Source: CBDATG01 sp965200145
GTDB taxonomy: Bacteria; Chloroflexota; Dehalococcoidia; Lucifugimonadales; Lucifugimonadaceae
Assembly (NCBI GenBank): GCA_965200145.1
Contig: CBDATG010000003.1
Span: forward strand, 1 to 64,000
Direction: 5' to 3'
DNA: 64,000 bases
Below, piece by piece: positions 1-7,690 of the stretch (position 1 is the stretch's first letter; every line of letters starts with the position of its first letter). A program made the position numbers and the translations under genes. The notes below the pieces were generated by a model that saw only the letters and a program-made list of their open reading frames with translations, was not told the DNA's origin and did not search any database.

Positions 1-454
1 CACACTTGCTAACGTCGTCCGTTGAGACCTGAAACAGAGTAGCAACTCTCTCATCCAGCCTCCCGCGCTTGTGCGCATCGATCAATCGCCATTCGTTACC
101 GTCGGTTGCCACCCCATATGGAATCCCGTCATTGTTTGCGTAGTGATCCACCTGTAGAGTTGCGTCGTCAAGTTGTTGATTATCCAACTTCTTTGCTTCA
201 ATTACTGCCACTGGTTTACCTTCCTGCATCAGCGCATAATCCGGCTTGTAGTTGCCCTTGCCCCCAAACGGTTTCTCAATCCGATGCTCCAACTCCACCA
301 CACTCGGATCCCCAACATCCCAGCCAAGCTCCTTCAGCAACGGGTCGATCAACACCTGCCTCGTCCGAGTCTCATCCTGACTCAGATACTCGCGGTGCTC
401 TTCGATCCGCTTCTTCAGAAGCTCAAACGTCTTGAACAGTTCATCCAGTGCCAT
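1..454 (-). CDS. Type I restriction enzyme R-subunit N-terminal (HSDR_N-like) domain protein, 3' end beyond window
   Basis: Only the first 151 residues are visible; the gene continues past the left edge. The translation begins MALDELFKTFELLKKRI. It contains a PD-(D/E)XK nuclease core: P71-D72 in a 'NYKPDYAL' strand, then E86-A87-K88 in 'VAVIEAKKL'. A conserved 'QVDHYAN' and 'YGVATDGNEWRL' follow, which is the pattern of the HSDR_N family found at the start of HsdR subunits and in stand-alone predicted nucleases. The ATG at 454 has GGGGA eight bases upstream. It lies 36 bp after the ABC ATPase gene on the same strand. Whether this is a full HsdR with a helicase, or a short orphan nuclease, cannot be told from the window. 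No hsdM or hsdS is visible. Confidence 0.82.
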   Translation of the reverse strand, partial: MALDELFKTFELLKKRIEEHREYLSQDETRTRQVLIDPLLKELGWDVGDPSVVELEHRIEKPFGGKGNYKPDYALMQEGKPVAVIEAKKLDNQQLDDATLQVDHYANNDGIPYGVATDGNEWRLIDAHKRGRLDERVATLFQVSTDDVSKC

Positions 455-490
455 AGCGTATTCCCCAGTCGTAGCCAGTATGCAACTATC

Positions 491-1492
491 CTAAACCTTC
501 CTTACTCTTTCCCACTCCCAGCACGCCGACTCGTGCCCCTGCTCCACCTCCGCCAGCCCCGGATCCTCGGCCGCACATCGCTCCACGGCGTAGTCGCAAC
601 GGGCCCGGAACGCACACCCTGCCGGCAGGTTTAGCGGGTCTGGCACATCGCCCGGTATCTGCACTAGCTTGTTGCCTTCGCGCCTTGCATCCAAGCGCGG
701 CACTGAGCCCAGCAGTCCGAGGGTGTACGGATGCCTGGGTGCCGCGTAGATGCGTTCTGCCGACCCGGACTCGCGTATCTTGCCCGCATACATGACGTTC
801 ACGCGGTCTGCGTAGCGCGCCACTACTCCCAGATTGTGCGTGATGAGCATCAGCGCGGTGCCGAAGCGTTGCGTCAGCTCCTGCATCAGCTCCAGAATCT
901 GCGCCTGTATTGTTACGTCGAGCGCGGTTGTTGCCTCGTCTGCGATCAACAACTTCGGGTTGCAGCTGAGCGCGATGGCGATCATCACGCGCTGCCGCTG
1001 TCCGCCGCTGAGCATGTGCGGATAGTCGCGCAGCCGTGACTGCGGGTCCGGCATCCCGACGATGTCTAGCAGCTCCATCGCGCGTTTCGTCGCGGCACGG
1101 CGAGGTAAGTTCTGATGCTCGCGCAACGGCTCGACGAGTTGCATCTCGATGGTCAGCACCGGGTTCAGCGATGACATCGGCTCTTGGAAAATCATGCTCA
1201 CCTCCGCACCGCGCACCCGTCGCATCTCCCGCTTGTCTGCCTTGAGCAGGTCCCTACCATGCCACATCACCTCGCCGCCGGTGATACGCCCTGGAGGGTC
1301 AGGTACCAAACGCATGATAGACAAAGCCATAACAGACTTACCGCATCCCGACTCTCCTACGATACCGACGGTTTCCCCCTCGTCGATACGGAAGTCAACG
1401 CCATCAACTGCCCGGACAATCCCATCGTCGGTCGCGAAGACTGTCTTAAGCCCGCGAATCTCTAGTAACGACTGCGCGCTATCTATAGTCAT
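491..1492 (-). CDS. Peptide/nickel-type ABC transporter ATP-binding protein (OppD/DppD family)
   Basis: ATPase subunit that would energise a dipeptide/oligopeptide-type importer at the inner face of the membrane. From the chosen start it is 333 residues. Walker A is GESGCGKS (about 46-53), the ABC signature is LSGGQRQRV, Walker B is LLIADEATTALD, and the H-loop is LITHN. The C-terminal oligopeptide extension is present (HPYTLGLLGSVPRLD and a CAFRARCDYAVERC cysteine cluster), which marks the OppD/DppD branch. The frame is open up to 1534, but the ATG at 1492 has a strong GAAGGAG Shine-Dalgarno, so that start is used. It stands alone: no permease or binding protein adjoins it. Both ABC importers elsewhere in the window lack an ATPase gene, so it may serve them, which is inference. 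Confidence 0.93.
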   Translation of the reverse strand: MTIDSAQSLLEIRGLKTVFATDDGIVRAVDGVDFRIDEGETVGIVGESGCGKSVMALSIMRLVPDPPGRITGGEVMWHGRDLLKADKREMRRVRGAEVSMIFQEPMSSLNPVLTIEMQLVEPLREHQNLPRRAATKRAMELLDIVGMPDPQSRLRDYPHMLSGGQRQRVMIAIALSCNPKLLIADEATTALDVTIQAQILELMQELTQRFGTALMLITHNLGVVARYADRVNVMYAGKIRESGSAERIYAAPRHPYTLGLLGSVPRLDARREGNKLVQIPGDVPDPLNLPAGCAFRARCDYAVERCAAEDPGLAEVEQGHESACWEWERVRKV

Positions 1493-1510
1493 ACCATCTC
1501 CTTCCGTAGC

Positions 1511-1958
1511 GGCGGTTCGTGAACTGCCCGTCATGTGCCACCTGAGACCCCGCCGCTCCGACCGATGTTGTCATAACGCATCCATCCCTACCGGCGGACC
1601 ACGTCAAATACAACCGTAGGGGCGGTTCGTGAACCGCACGACGCGGTCCAACCCCATCCTCAATCATCACTCCGCTATCCGAAGGCGCGATCCATGCCTT
1701 CGCAATTGCCGCTGCTCCGACCGATGTTCTCATAACGCATCCATCCATTCCGGCGGACCATGCCAAATACTCCCGTAGGGGCGGTTCGTGAACCGCCCGA
1801 CGCGGTCCAACACCATCGCCAATCATCACTCCACTATCCGCAGGCGCGATCCATCCCTTCGCAATCGCCCCTGCTCCGACCGATGTTGTCATGACGCATC
1901 CATCCATTCCGGCGGACCATGCCAGATACACCCGTAGGGGCGGTTCGTGAACCGCCCG
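1511..1958. repeat. 159-bp tandem repeat array carrying a perfect palindrome
   Basis: The motif GCTCCGACCGATGTT recurs at 1555, 1714 and 1873, exactly 159 bp apart, with the intervening sequence largely conserved. Each unit holds the palindrome GGGCGGTTCGTGAACCGCCC, at 1779-1798 and 1938-1957, with a one-base variant near 1620-1639. A further degenerate copy lies at 1511-1528, just inside the 5' edge of the ABC ATPase leader. The array fills most of the gap between the ATPase and tenA. A long open frame crosses it on the minus strand, but it encodes the same peptide three times over and is a by-product of the repeat. It looks like a REP-type intergenic element that has been tandemly amplified. 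Confidence 0.9.
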
Positions 1959-2087
1959 ACGATGTTCCCCGCGCCGTTACCATTCTTGCCATTACAGGAT
2001 AGTACAGGTTCGCACCAGGTCTGCCATGCGCCGCGACAACGCCGGCCATACCTATGCACCCGCGACATCCCGTAGACAGTCCAGCCC

Positions 2088-2747
2088 CTACCAGCCTTCC
2101 AAATCCCACGCCATCTGCCAGAACGCGCGCTCCCAGAGCCAGCACGTCCTATACGCCTCCGCCATGCGATCCCGTTCCGCTGCGCCTGCCGCATCGGCCA
2201 GTTCGTCGCACAGTGCACGCGCGGCCAGTGCCACTTCACCGTTCTCGGGACCGGCATACGTGTCGATCCACTCCGCATACTCCCTGACATCTGGCGCGCC
2301 CGCTGCCTTGAGCCGTTCTCCAACCTGCCAGTATCCCCAGACGCATGGCACCAACGCCGCCAGCAGCTCGGCAACCGAGCCTAGACTCGCCAACCGTAGC
2401 AGATAACTGGTGTAACCGTGCGTGGTCGGAGCGTGTTGTGCCGTTGCCAAATCTGAGGCACTGACACCGATACCGGCACAGTAGCCGCGATGCAGACCCA
2501 TCTCGGTGTTCAGTATGTAGTCAACCGCCGATGCAAACCACGCCATCGTATCGGGCTCCTGTGCCTTGGCCGCCCCCATGGCGAGTGCACGGGCGTAATC
2601 GATCAGGAAGAGGTAATCCTGAATCATGAAGTGTCGGAACTTGGCAGGCGCGAGCGACCCGTCGCCGATGCCCAGAACAAAGGGATGCGACATCATGGCT
2701 TCGCGCTCTTCAGCGGTGCGTCGTTCCACCTCGTCGCAGAATGACAC
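2088..2747 (-). CDS. tenA: TenA family thiaminase II / aminopyrimidine aminohydrolase
   Basis: Predicted thiamin-salvage enzyme that hydrolyses aminopyrimidine breakdown products of thiamin (or thiamin itself) to hydroxymethylpyrimidine in the cytosol. It is 219 residues, the normal family size. The active-site pattern matches TenA: D44, Y51, the nucleophile Cys135 in LVPCVWGYW, Y139, a Tyr near 164 and a Glu near 206 in LWERAFWQMAW. The numbering agrees almost exactly with the Bacillus enzyme. The start is GTG with AAGGGGGT immediately upstream. No other thiamin genes or TPP riboswitch are seen nearby. It is divergent from orn. Confidence 0.93.
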   Translation of the reverse strand: MSFCDEVERRTAEEREAMMSHPFVLGIGDGSLAPAKFRHFMIQDYLFLIDYARALAMGAAKAQEPDTMAWFASAVDYILNTEMGLHRGYCAGIGVSASDLATAQHAPTTHGYTSYLLRLASLGSVAELLAALVPCVWGYWQVGERLKAAGAPDVREYAEWIDTYAGPENGEVALAARALCDELADAAGAAERDRMAEAYRTCWLWERAFWQMAWDLEGW

Positions 2748-2871
2748 GGTTACCCCCTTAGCAGATGTTCGGTTTCATGGTTCACGGATGAAAGCCACAG
2801 CGTCGTTTGCCACGCTGATTCGGGACTCGATTCATCGGCGCGTCCCTCTAACGTATATGCAAATGAACGAC

Positions 2872-2893
2872 ATTTGGCCAGTGTCCGCCAAAT
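2872..2893. promoter_or_regulatory. Inverted repeat in tenA-orn divergent spacer
   Basis: ATTTGGC at 2872-2878 and GCCAAAT at 2887-2893 form a perfect 7-bp inverted repeat with an 8-bp centre. It lies about 30 bp upstream of the orn start and 125 bp upstream of tenA. It could be an operator for either gene; there is no direct evidence of binding. Confidence 0.35.
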
Positions 2894-2923
2894 CTGGTCT
2901 GGCATGTTGTTACTCTTAAGCGT

Positions 2924-3496
2924 ATGTCAGACAGTAATCCAAATCCCGGCCACCTCGTGTGGGTAGACCTCGAAATGACAGGCCTCGGTGAGCGGCACGT
3001 CATCTTGGAGATCGCGACCATCATCACTGACCGACACCTTGAGGTGATCGCAGAGGGTCCGGTGATCGCAGTGCATCGCGCCCATTCCGACATCTCAGAC
3101 ATGGAAGACTGGTCAGAGCGCCAACATCGCAAGTCGGGACTGATCGACAGAGTGTTGGCATCGAACATCGACATCTGGAAGGCCCAAGACCTCACGCTGG
3201 AATTCGTGCAGCAACACGTCGGAGAGGGTCAGGCTCCGCTGTGCGGTAACTCGGTGTGGGTAGACAGGATGTTCCTGAGGCGCGAGATGCCGAAGTTCGA
3301 GGAGTACCTGCACTATCGAGTCATCGATGTCAGCACCATCAAAGAGCTGGTGACGCGCTGGTACCCGACATCCAACGGCGCGCCGCAGAAAGCTCAGGCG
3401 CACCTCGCGCTTACCGACATCCGTGAGAGCATCGCAGAACTCCGCTGGTACCGGGACAACTGCTTCGTCGATCCCGCGCGCGCCGTGCGCGCTTAG
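2924..3496 (+). CDS. orn: Oligoribonuclease (DEDDh 3'-5' exonuclease)
   Basis: Degrades 2-5-nt RNA fragments, and pGpG from cyclic-di-GMP turnover, to mononucleotides in the cytosol. The 190-residue length is typical. All DEDDh catalytic residues are visible: D15 and E17 in WVDLEMTGL, D114 in GNSVWVDRMFL, H160 and D165 in AHLALTDIRESI. The start ATG has no clear Shine-Dalgarno; a TACTCT box seven bases before it could give a leaderless message. The stop overlaps the stop of convergent dnaA by a few bases, so transcripts of the two genes must overlap at their 3' ends. Confidence 0.96.
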   Translation: MSDSNPNPGHLVWVDLEMTGLGERHVILEIATIITDRHLEVIAEGPVIAVHRAHSDISDMEDWSERQHRKSGLIDRVLASNIDIWKAQDLTLEFVQQHVGEGQAPLCGNSVWVDRMFLRREMPKFEEYLHYRVIDVSTIKELVTRWYPTSNGAPQKAQAHLALTDIRESIAELRWYRDNCFVDPARAVRA

Positions 3497-4941
3497 CCGC
3501 CGCGACGCTTCGAACCCAGCAATCGTCTAGCCGCCGCTTCCGTCTGCATCAGCGACGGTTCCGATTCCCGTCGCTCCCCGTATCGCTTCAACGCCTCGAC
3601 GATTGTGGAATGGTTCCTGCCCCCTAGGAACATCCCAGTCTCTCCGATCGTCAATCCCGATTTCTCACGCAACAGAAAAACTGCCGCATCCCGCGCCGTA
3701 GAAACTGCTCGATTGCCGCGCCCTCCGCGCATCAATACCTCGACTGGTGGTCCGAATGCCTCGCTCACCGCGCGCATCACCTCATCCGATGTCGAAAGAC
3801 GCGGCGACGGCGCGACGAGCCTGTTTCGTGACGCATCCGCCGCCATCGCAGTCGACACCTGTACTGTCGACCCAGGGTCAACCTTACCCGAAAGCTTGAT
3901 CGACTCGGCAACCCTGGTAATGCCTCCTAGCAACGAACGGATATCAGATTCAGCGCGTTTGACCAGATAGTCAAGAGCATCCGGTAGCAGGTCCAGGTTA
4001 TGCTGACCTGCGAACGACGCAATGGCACGAGTCTTTAACTCAACATCCGGGCTCTCAATGCGGACTTCAAGGCCTCCCGACAGCCTAGAGATAATCTCCG
4101 GCGACAGGTCACCTATGGGGTGTGCACTATTGGCAGATGCCACGACCTGTGAACCGCTGGCGAGCAGGTGATCCAAGACATCAAGGAAGAACACCTGTGT
4201 GCCGGGCTTGGTCACCATTTTCTCAATACCGTCGATGACCAACACATCGGCACCGCGATAGCGGTCGCTCATTTCCCGCACCTTGGACTCCCGGGCCGCA
4301 TCGACAAACTCGTCGGTGAAACGCCAAGCGGTCACCAACACGACGTTCTTGCCGTTGGCGCGCAGTGCACCGGTTACGGCATTGCAGAGATGCGTCTTGC
4401 CTAAACCTGTTTCTGCAACGATGAATAGCGGGTTGTAGACAACACCCGACGACTCAACGATGGCGCGGCACGCTTCGTACGCCACGCGATTGCTCGACGA
4501 CGTGAGGAAGTTGTCAAGCGTCATTTTGCCGCCGAGATGCAACGGATACCGCAAAGCGTTCTCCTTCGCAACAGATCGACGATGTCGATCCTGGTCGGCG
4601 GCACCCCACGATCGGTAGTCACCGTCCATGCCAGAACCGCTTAGCGAATCTAATCCCGGACCCTCTGCCGTTTGCAGGACGACCTTTGTGCCGGACCCGT
4701 AAACCGACTCAACGGTGCGGCGCAGCTGACCCATCAGCCGAGATCGGATCCACTCCTTAACGAACCCGTTCCGTACCTCTACTACAACATCGCCCGAATC
4801 GCTTCGCGTGCCTTTGGTATCGGCTACGAACGACTCGTAGTCGCCTCCGTTGGACATCTCAACTTGCAGCGAACCGAGAACGGCCCGCCACTCCACGCTT
4901 GTACCATCAGTTTCATCATGCAAATACCTTTGTCTTCTCAA
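3493..4941 (-). CDS. dnaA: Chromosomal replication initiator protein DnaA, divergent
   Basis: AAA+ ATPase that would bind DnaA boxes and open the origin. It is 482 residues. Domain I spans about 1-85 (VEWRAVLGSLQVEM...FVKEWIRSRL), followed by a short linker. The AAA+ core begins at about 139 (KMTLDNFLTSSSNRVAYEA), with Walker A at 176-183 and a Walker B-like VLVIDGIEKM near 233-242. Sensor II is SDIRSLLGGITRV. Domain IV carries the GGRNHSTIVEAL signature. Two positions are unusual: the first Gly of the P-loop is Ala (AETGLGKT instead of GGxGLGKT), and the Walker B 'DD' pair is D-G. The start is TTG with a GGGAGAA Shine-Dalgarno. It is divergent from fmt and convergent with orn. It could be the only DnaA or a divergent paralogue. 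Confidence 0.9.
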   Translation of the reverse strand: MRRQRYLHDETDGTSVEWRAVLGSLQVEMSNGGDYESFVADTKGTRSDSGDVVVEVRNGFVKEWIRSRLMGQLRRTVESVYGSGTKVVLQTAEGPGLDSLSGSGMDGDYRSWGAADQDRHRRSVAKENALRYPLHLGGKMTLDNFLTSSSNRVAYEACRAIVESSGVVYNPLFIVAETGLGKTHLCNAVTGALRANGKNVVLVTAWRFTDEFVDAARESKVREMSDRYRGADVLVIDGIEKMVTKPGTQVFFLDVLDHLLASGSQVVASANSAHPIGDLSPEIISRLSGGLEVRIESPDVELKTRAIASFAGQHNLDLLPDALDYLVKRAESDIRSLLGGITRVAESIKLSGKVDPGSTVQVSTAMAADASRNRLVAPSPRLSTSDEVMRAVSEAFGPPVEVLMRGGRGNRAVSTARDAAVFLLREKSGLTIGETGMFLGGRNHSTIVEALKRYGERRESEPSLMQTEAAARRLLGSKRRGG

Positions 4942-5154
4942 CTATTCTCCCTATCGGCGTTCGGAGTGACATCGGTGCTCGGACACAGGGGAGGCGTGAC
5001 CAGTCCGAGCTGATAACCGCACGTAAGACGAGCCGCTCGCAACACCGCCTCCAAGGCATCGCAGCTCCCGACCAAGTGCATACTTAAAGATAGTCGCCGC
5101 GCGCAACCGTTACAACCCAATTTCAGTTTGAATCGAGGCAAGTTTCCCACTTTC

Positions 5155-5170
5155 GTTAACTGCCGTTAAC
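5155..5170. promoter_or_regulatory. Paired GTTAAC palindromes in dnaA-fmt spacer
   Basis: Two GTTAAC hexamers at 5155-5160 and 5165-5170 are spaced exactly ten bases apart, one helical turn. This fits paired binding on one DNA face. They lie in the 300-bp divergent spacer (4942-5241) between dnaA and fmt. Nothing else was recognised in that spacer: no TTATCCACA-type DnaA boxes and no AT-rich unwinding region, so it does not look like an origin. Confidence 0.35.
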
Positions 5171-5241
5171 AACGCAGATTTGACGATTTCGCTTCATGTC
5201 AAAGCATCGAAAATCCTGCCTAATGCGGATTCACTTCATTA

Positions 5242-6270
5242 ATGCGACTTCTACCTACCTATTCCATATTCATCCTGCAGCTAAATTCCAGCGTCGCCGT
5301 GAGTCGAGACACCCAAACGCACGCGTTAAAAGCGGTCTTCTTCGGAACGCCCGCGCTGGCAAATCACACACTTCGATCGTGCATCGACGGCGGGATCAAG
5401 ATACCGCTCGTATGCACCAGACCACCCAGAGCGGCAGGCCGCGGCAAGGCAGCGCAGGAGTCTCCGGTGCAGCAGCTGGCAAATGAGCTGGGCATCCCAA
5501 CCATCGCGCCGCATCGGCTTGATGACGACGCGGCACACGCTATCCGCGAAGTACAGCCTGATGTTGCGATCGTCGTCGCATACGGCAGACTGATCCCAGA
5601 TTCCATCCTCAATGTCCCGCGACGCGGAGCTGTAAACCTACATCCTTCACTGCTACCGAAACATCGCGGTCCAAGCCCTGTACAGACAGCGATCCTGAAC
5701 GGCGACGGTCACACAGGCGCGACGATAATGTTGCTCGACAGCGGGATGGACACCGGGCCGATACTGCAACAGTCCGCTCCAGTGGCAATTAATGACGATG
5801 CGCGCGCCGATGACCTATCCGAAGTGCTCTTTCGCATCGGCAGCGAGCTGATGCCAGACACGGTCCGAAGATGGTGCAACGACGAGACGAACCCAGTACC
5901 GCAAGACGAATCACAGGCGACGATGACGAAGTTGCTGAGTAAGTCCGATGGCGAGATCGACTGGAGCGCGGATGCGGGACAGATTCTCGCCGCCGGCCGG
6001 GCCTACTATCCCTGGCCAGGTACGTTCACCACATGGCACGGTGTGAACCTGAAGCTGAACCGTTTCGCGCGCGACACGCTACCTGCCCCGGCCGCACACA
6101 CCGAGCCCGGATCGGTATGGTCAACCGATGGCATGACGCTCCATGTCACAGCAGGAGACAGGCTTGCCGTTACACCTGTGGAACTGCAGCTGGCGGGGCG
6201 CAAAGCCACATCGGCGGCCGACTTCTTGCGCGGCAGGCCGGACTTCATATCCGCGAGACTCGGCAACTGA
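5242..6270 (+). CDS. fmt: Methionyl-tRNA formyltransferase
   Basis: Formylates Met-tRNAfMet using 10-formyl-tetrahydrofolate before translation initiation. The N-terminal Rossmann/formyltransferase domain has LKAVFFGTPALA, the catalytic NLHPSLLPKHRGPSPVQTAI block (Asn and His) and the Asp in DSGMDTGPIL. A C-terminal OB-fold-like domain ends in QLAGRKATSAADFLRGR. The open frame begins 30 residues before the first core strand, longer than usual. A GTG at 5299 would give the typical short N-terminus. Neither start has a clear Shine-Dalgarno, so the 5' end is uncertain. It is followed 27 bp later by the amidohydrolase gene. Confidence 0.95.
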   Translation: MRLLPTYSIFILQLNSSVAVSRDTQTHALKAVFFGTPALANHTLRSCIDGGIKIPLVCTRPPRAAGRGKAAQESPVQQLANELGIPTIAPHRLDDDAAHAIREVQPDVAIVVAYGRLIPDSILNVPRRGAVNLHPSLLPKHRGPSPVQTAILNGDGHTGATIMLLDSGMDTGPILQQSAPVAINDDARADDLSEVLFRIGSELMPDTVRRWCNDETNPVPQDESQATMTKLLSKSDGEIDWSADAGQILAAGRAYYPWPGTFTTWHGVNLKLNRFARDTLPAPAAHTEPGSVWSTDGMTLHVTAGDRLAVTPVELQLAGRKATSAADFLRGRPDFISARLGN

Positions 6271-6297
6271 GAAAACAAAGCACAGGAGCGATCCAAC

Positions 6298-7146
6298 ATG
6301 ATCATCGACGCACACATGCACATCTGGGAGCTACCGCCGATCGCGCCCGTCGGACCCACAGCACCGTCATGGACCGCCAACCACGACGAATCGGGAAATC
6401 TCGAGCTGTTAATTGACGACCTCGATGTCAACGGAGTCCATGGCGCTGTACTCGTGCAGTCCAGCGGCGCCACCTGGGACAACTCATACATCGCACGTTC
6501 CGCCAACTCCGACCGCAGCCGCTTCCGTTCGATTGGACTCATCGATCCGCTGAAGCCGAACAACCACGTTGACGCTGCGAACTGGATGTCGCAGTGGAAC
6601 ATGGACGGATTCAGGTTCCATCCCGACTACTATCCCTACTGCGACATCCTGACTCTGACGCTCAACACCAAACTCTGGCAGACGCTCGAATCACACAATG
6701 CGATCGCCAAGGTTCACAACCGCGTGGGCAACGCACACCAGTTGCAGGCGGTCGCGCAACGCTACGCCGGAATCACCTGGATCATCGATCACATGATGTA
6801 TCCCGAGCCTGACATGGCTCCAGCCACCACCGGCCCATACTCGCAAGTGCTCGACCTCGCGAAGTTCAACAACGTCTACATGATGATCTCAGACGTGCAC
6901 AACCGCTCGAACGAAGAGTTCCCATTCGCCGACATGCACGATTTCGTAAAGGCGGCAATCGACACGTTCGGAATAGAGCGATGCATGTGGGGCACCGGCT
7001 ATCCGGGATACCATCGCGTCAACGCAGGATGGCTCACGCTGGCAGACGAACTGAGGCTGGTGCGCGAGGGTTTCGACTGGCTCACCGATGGCGAGCGCAC
7101 GCGCCTGCTCTCAGGCACCGCCGCTGAGGTGTACGGCTACGCGTAG
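6298..7146 (+). CDS. Amidohydrolase family protein (amidohydrolase 2, TIM barrel)
   Basis: Metal-dependent hydrolase or decarboxylase of the amidohydrolase_2 group; the substrate is not predictable. It is 282 residues. The first-strand metal motif is DAHMHIW (residues 4-10), followed by QSSGATWDN and a barrel strand FRFHPDYYP. The second metal His is probably in ITWIIDHMMYPEPD, and the C-terminal Asp strand is MWGTGYPGYHRV. AGGAG lies nine bases before the ATG. The short gap after fmt suggests co-transcription but not a shared function. The family includes lactonases, 2-pyrone-4,6-dicarboxylate hydrolases and ACMSD-like decarboxylases. Confidence 0.85.
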   Translation: MIIDAHMHIWELPPIAPVGPTAPSWTANHDESGNLELLIDDLDVNGVHGAVLVQSSGATWDNSYIARSANSDRSRFRSIGLIDPLKPNNHVDAANWMSQWNMDGFRFHPDYYPYCDILTLTLNTKLWQTLESHNAIAKVHNRVGNAHQLQAVAQRYAGITWIIDHMMYPEPDMAPATTGPYSQVLDLAKFNNVYMMISDVHNRSNEEFPFADMHDFVKAAIDTFGIERCMWGTGYPGYHRVNAGWLTLADELRLVREGFDWLTDGERTRLLSGTAAEVYGYA

Positions 7147-7159
7147 AAACGCAAACTGT

Positions 7160-7372
7160 TCAAGATCGGGTGTCGTCGCCCCCGCCGCCTGGCGTTGACT
7201 TGCGGTGGAGCCGTTTCAGATCCGACGCGCCCCTTTTGCCAGAGCGGTCAACGTTGTAGGTATGCTCCAGGTCCGCATCCTGCCAGCGAATCGGATGCGT
7301 GTCATTGCGCCGCGAACGCTGCTGGCGCGCGGAGTTACTTGAAGATGCCGGCGGTAGGCTGTCTGAAGCCAT
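7160..7372 (-). CDS. Possible small basic protein, unrecognised
   Basis: A 70-residue open frame rich in Ser and Arg, with no recognised motif. Its ATG has GGGGGA seven bases upstream, which is the main reason to list it. It follows the small HNH gene on the same strand. It may be only a chance frame in a spacer of about 260 bp. Confidence 0.22.
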   Translation of the reverse strand: MASDSLPPASSSNSARQQRSRRNDTHPIRWQDADLEHTYNVDRSGKRGASDLKRLHRKSTPGGGGDDTRS

Positions 7373-7408
7373 CGTGAATCCCCCGAGTCGGTATTGGAAC
7401 GCGATCCG

Positions 7409-7687
7409 CTAATCCCGCATCAACGTGTACGGCGCAACGAAGGGCACACCCTTGGGGCGCAACCCTTCAGCCTCCAGCTGTTGGATAAACTCTGCCATCG
7501 GTTTTGTCCCCTTCTTGCTGTTACACGCACCACACATCAGCTGAAGGTTATCGAAAACATCCTGCCCGCCAAGCTCACGCGCAACAATATGGTCACGCGT
7601 CAGATTTCGGAAATCCGACAAACTCGCACGCTCCGCGAATGACATCATGCTAACGGTGGCTACCCTGCGTTCTCCGACGCCGACCAC
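7409..7687 (-). CDS. Small HNH-nuclease-like protein lacking the first zinc knuckle
   Basis: A 92-residue frame starting with GTG three bases after the trpB stop. The central LTRDHIVARELGGQDVFDN is an HNH core (D-H then an Asn), and QLMCGACNSKKGTKP is the second C-x2-C arm. Complete relatives of this type also carry a C-x2-C arm about 15-20 residues before 'LTRDH'. Here that position holds SFAERASLSDFRN, with no cysteine. The protein may be a truncated nuclease, a decayed gene or a variant that folds without zinc. Internal ATGs at 7648 and 7645 are alternative starts. Proximity suggests read-through from trpB. Confidence 0.6.
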   Translation of the reverse strand: MVGVGERRVATVSMMSFAERASLSDFRNLTRDHIVARELGGQDVFDNLQLMCGACNSKKGTKPMAEFIQQLEAEGLRPKGVPFVAPYTLMRD

Positions 7688-7690
7688 GGA

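Noticed and set aside
1479..1931. 150-residue minus-strand open frame with three internal repeats
   Set aside because: It is produced by the 159-bp DNA repeat, lacks a plausible start and overlaps the leader of the ABC ATPase.
1511..1958. CRISPR-like array
   Set aside because: Units are 159 bp with conserved sequence throughout, not short repeats with unique spacers, and no cas genes are present.
4942..5241. Possible replication origin beside dnaA
   Set aside because: No TTATCCACA-like boxes or AT-rich unwinding region were found on either strand.
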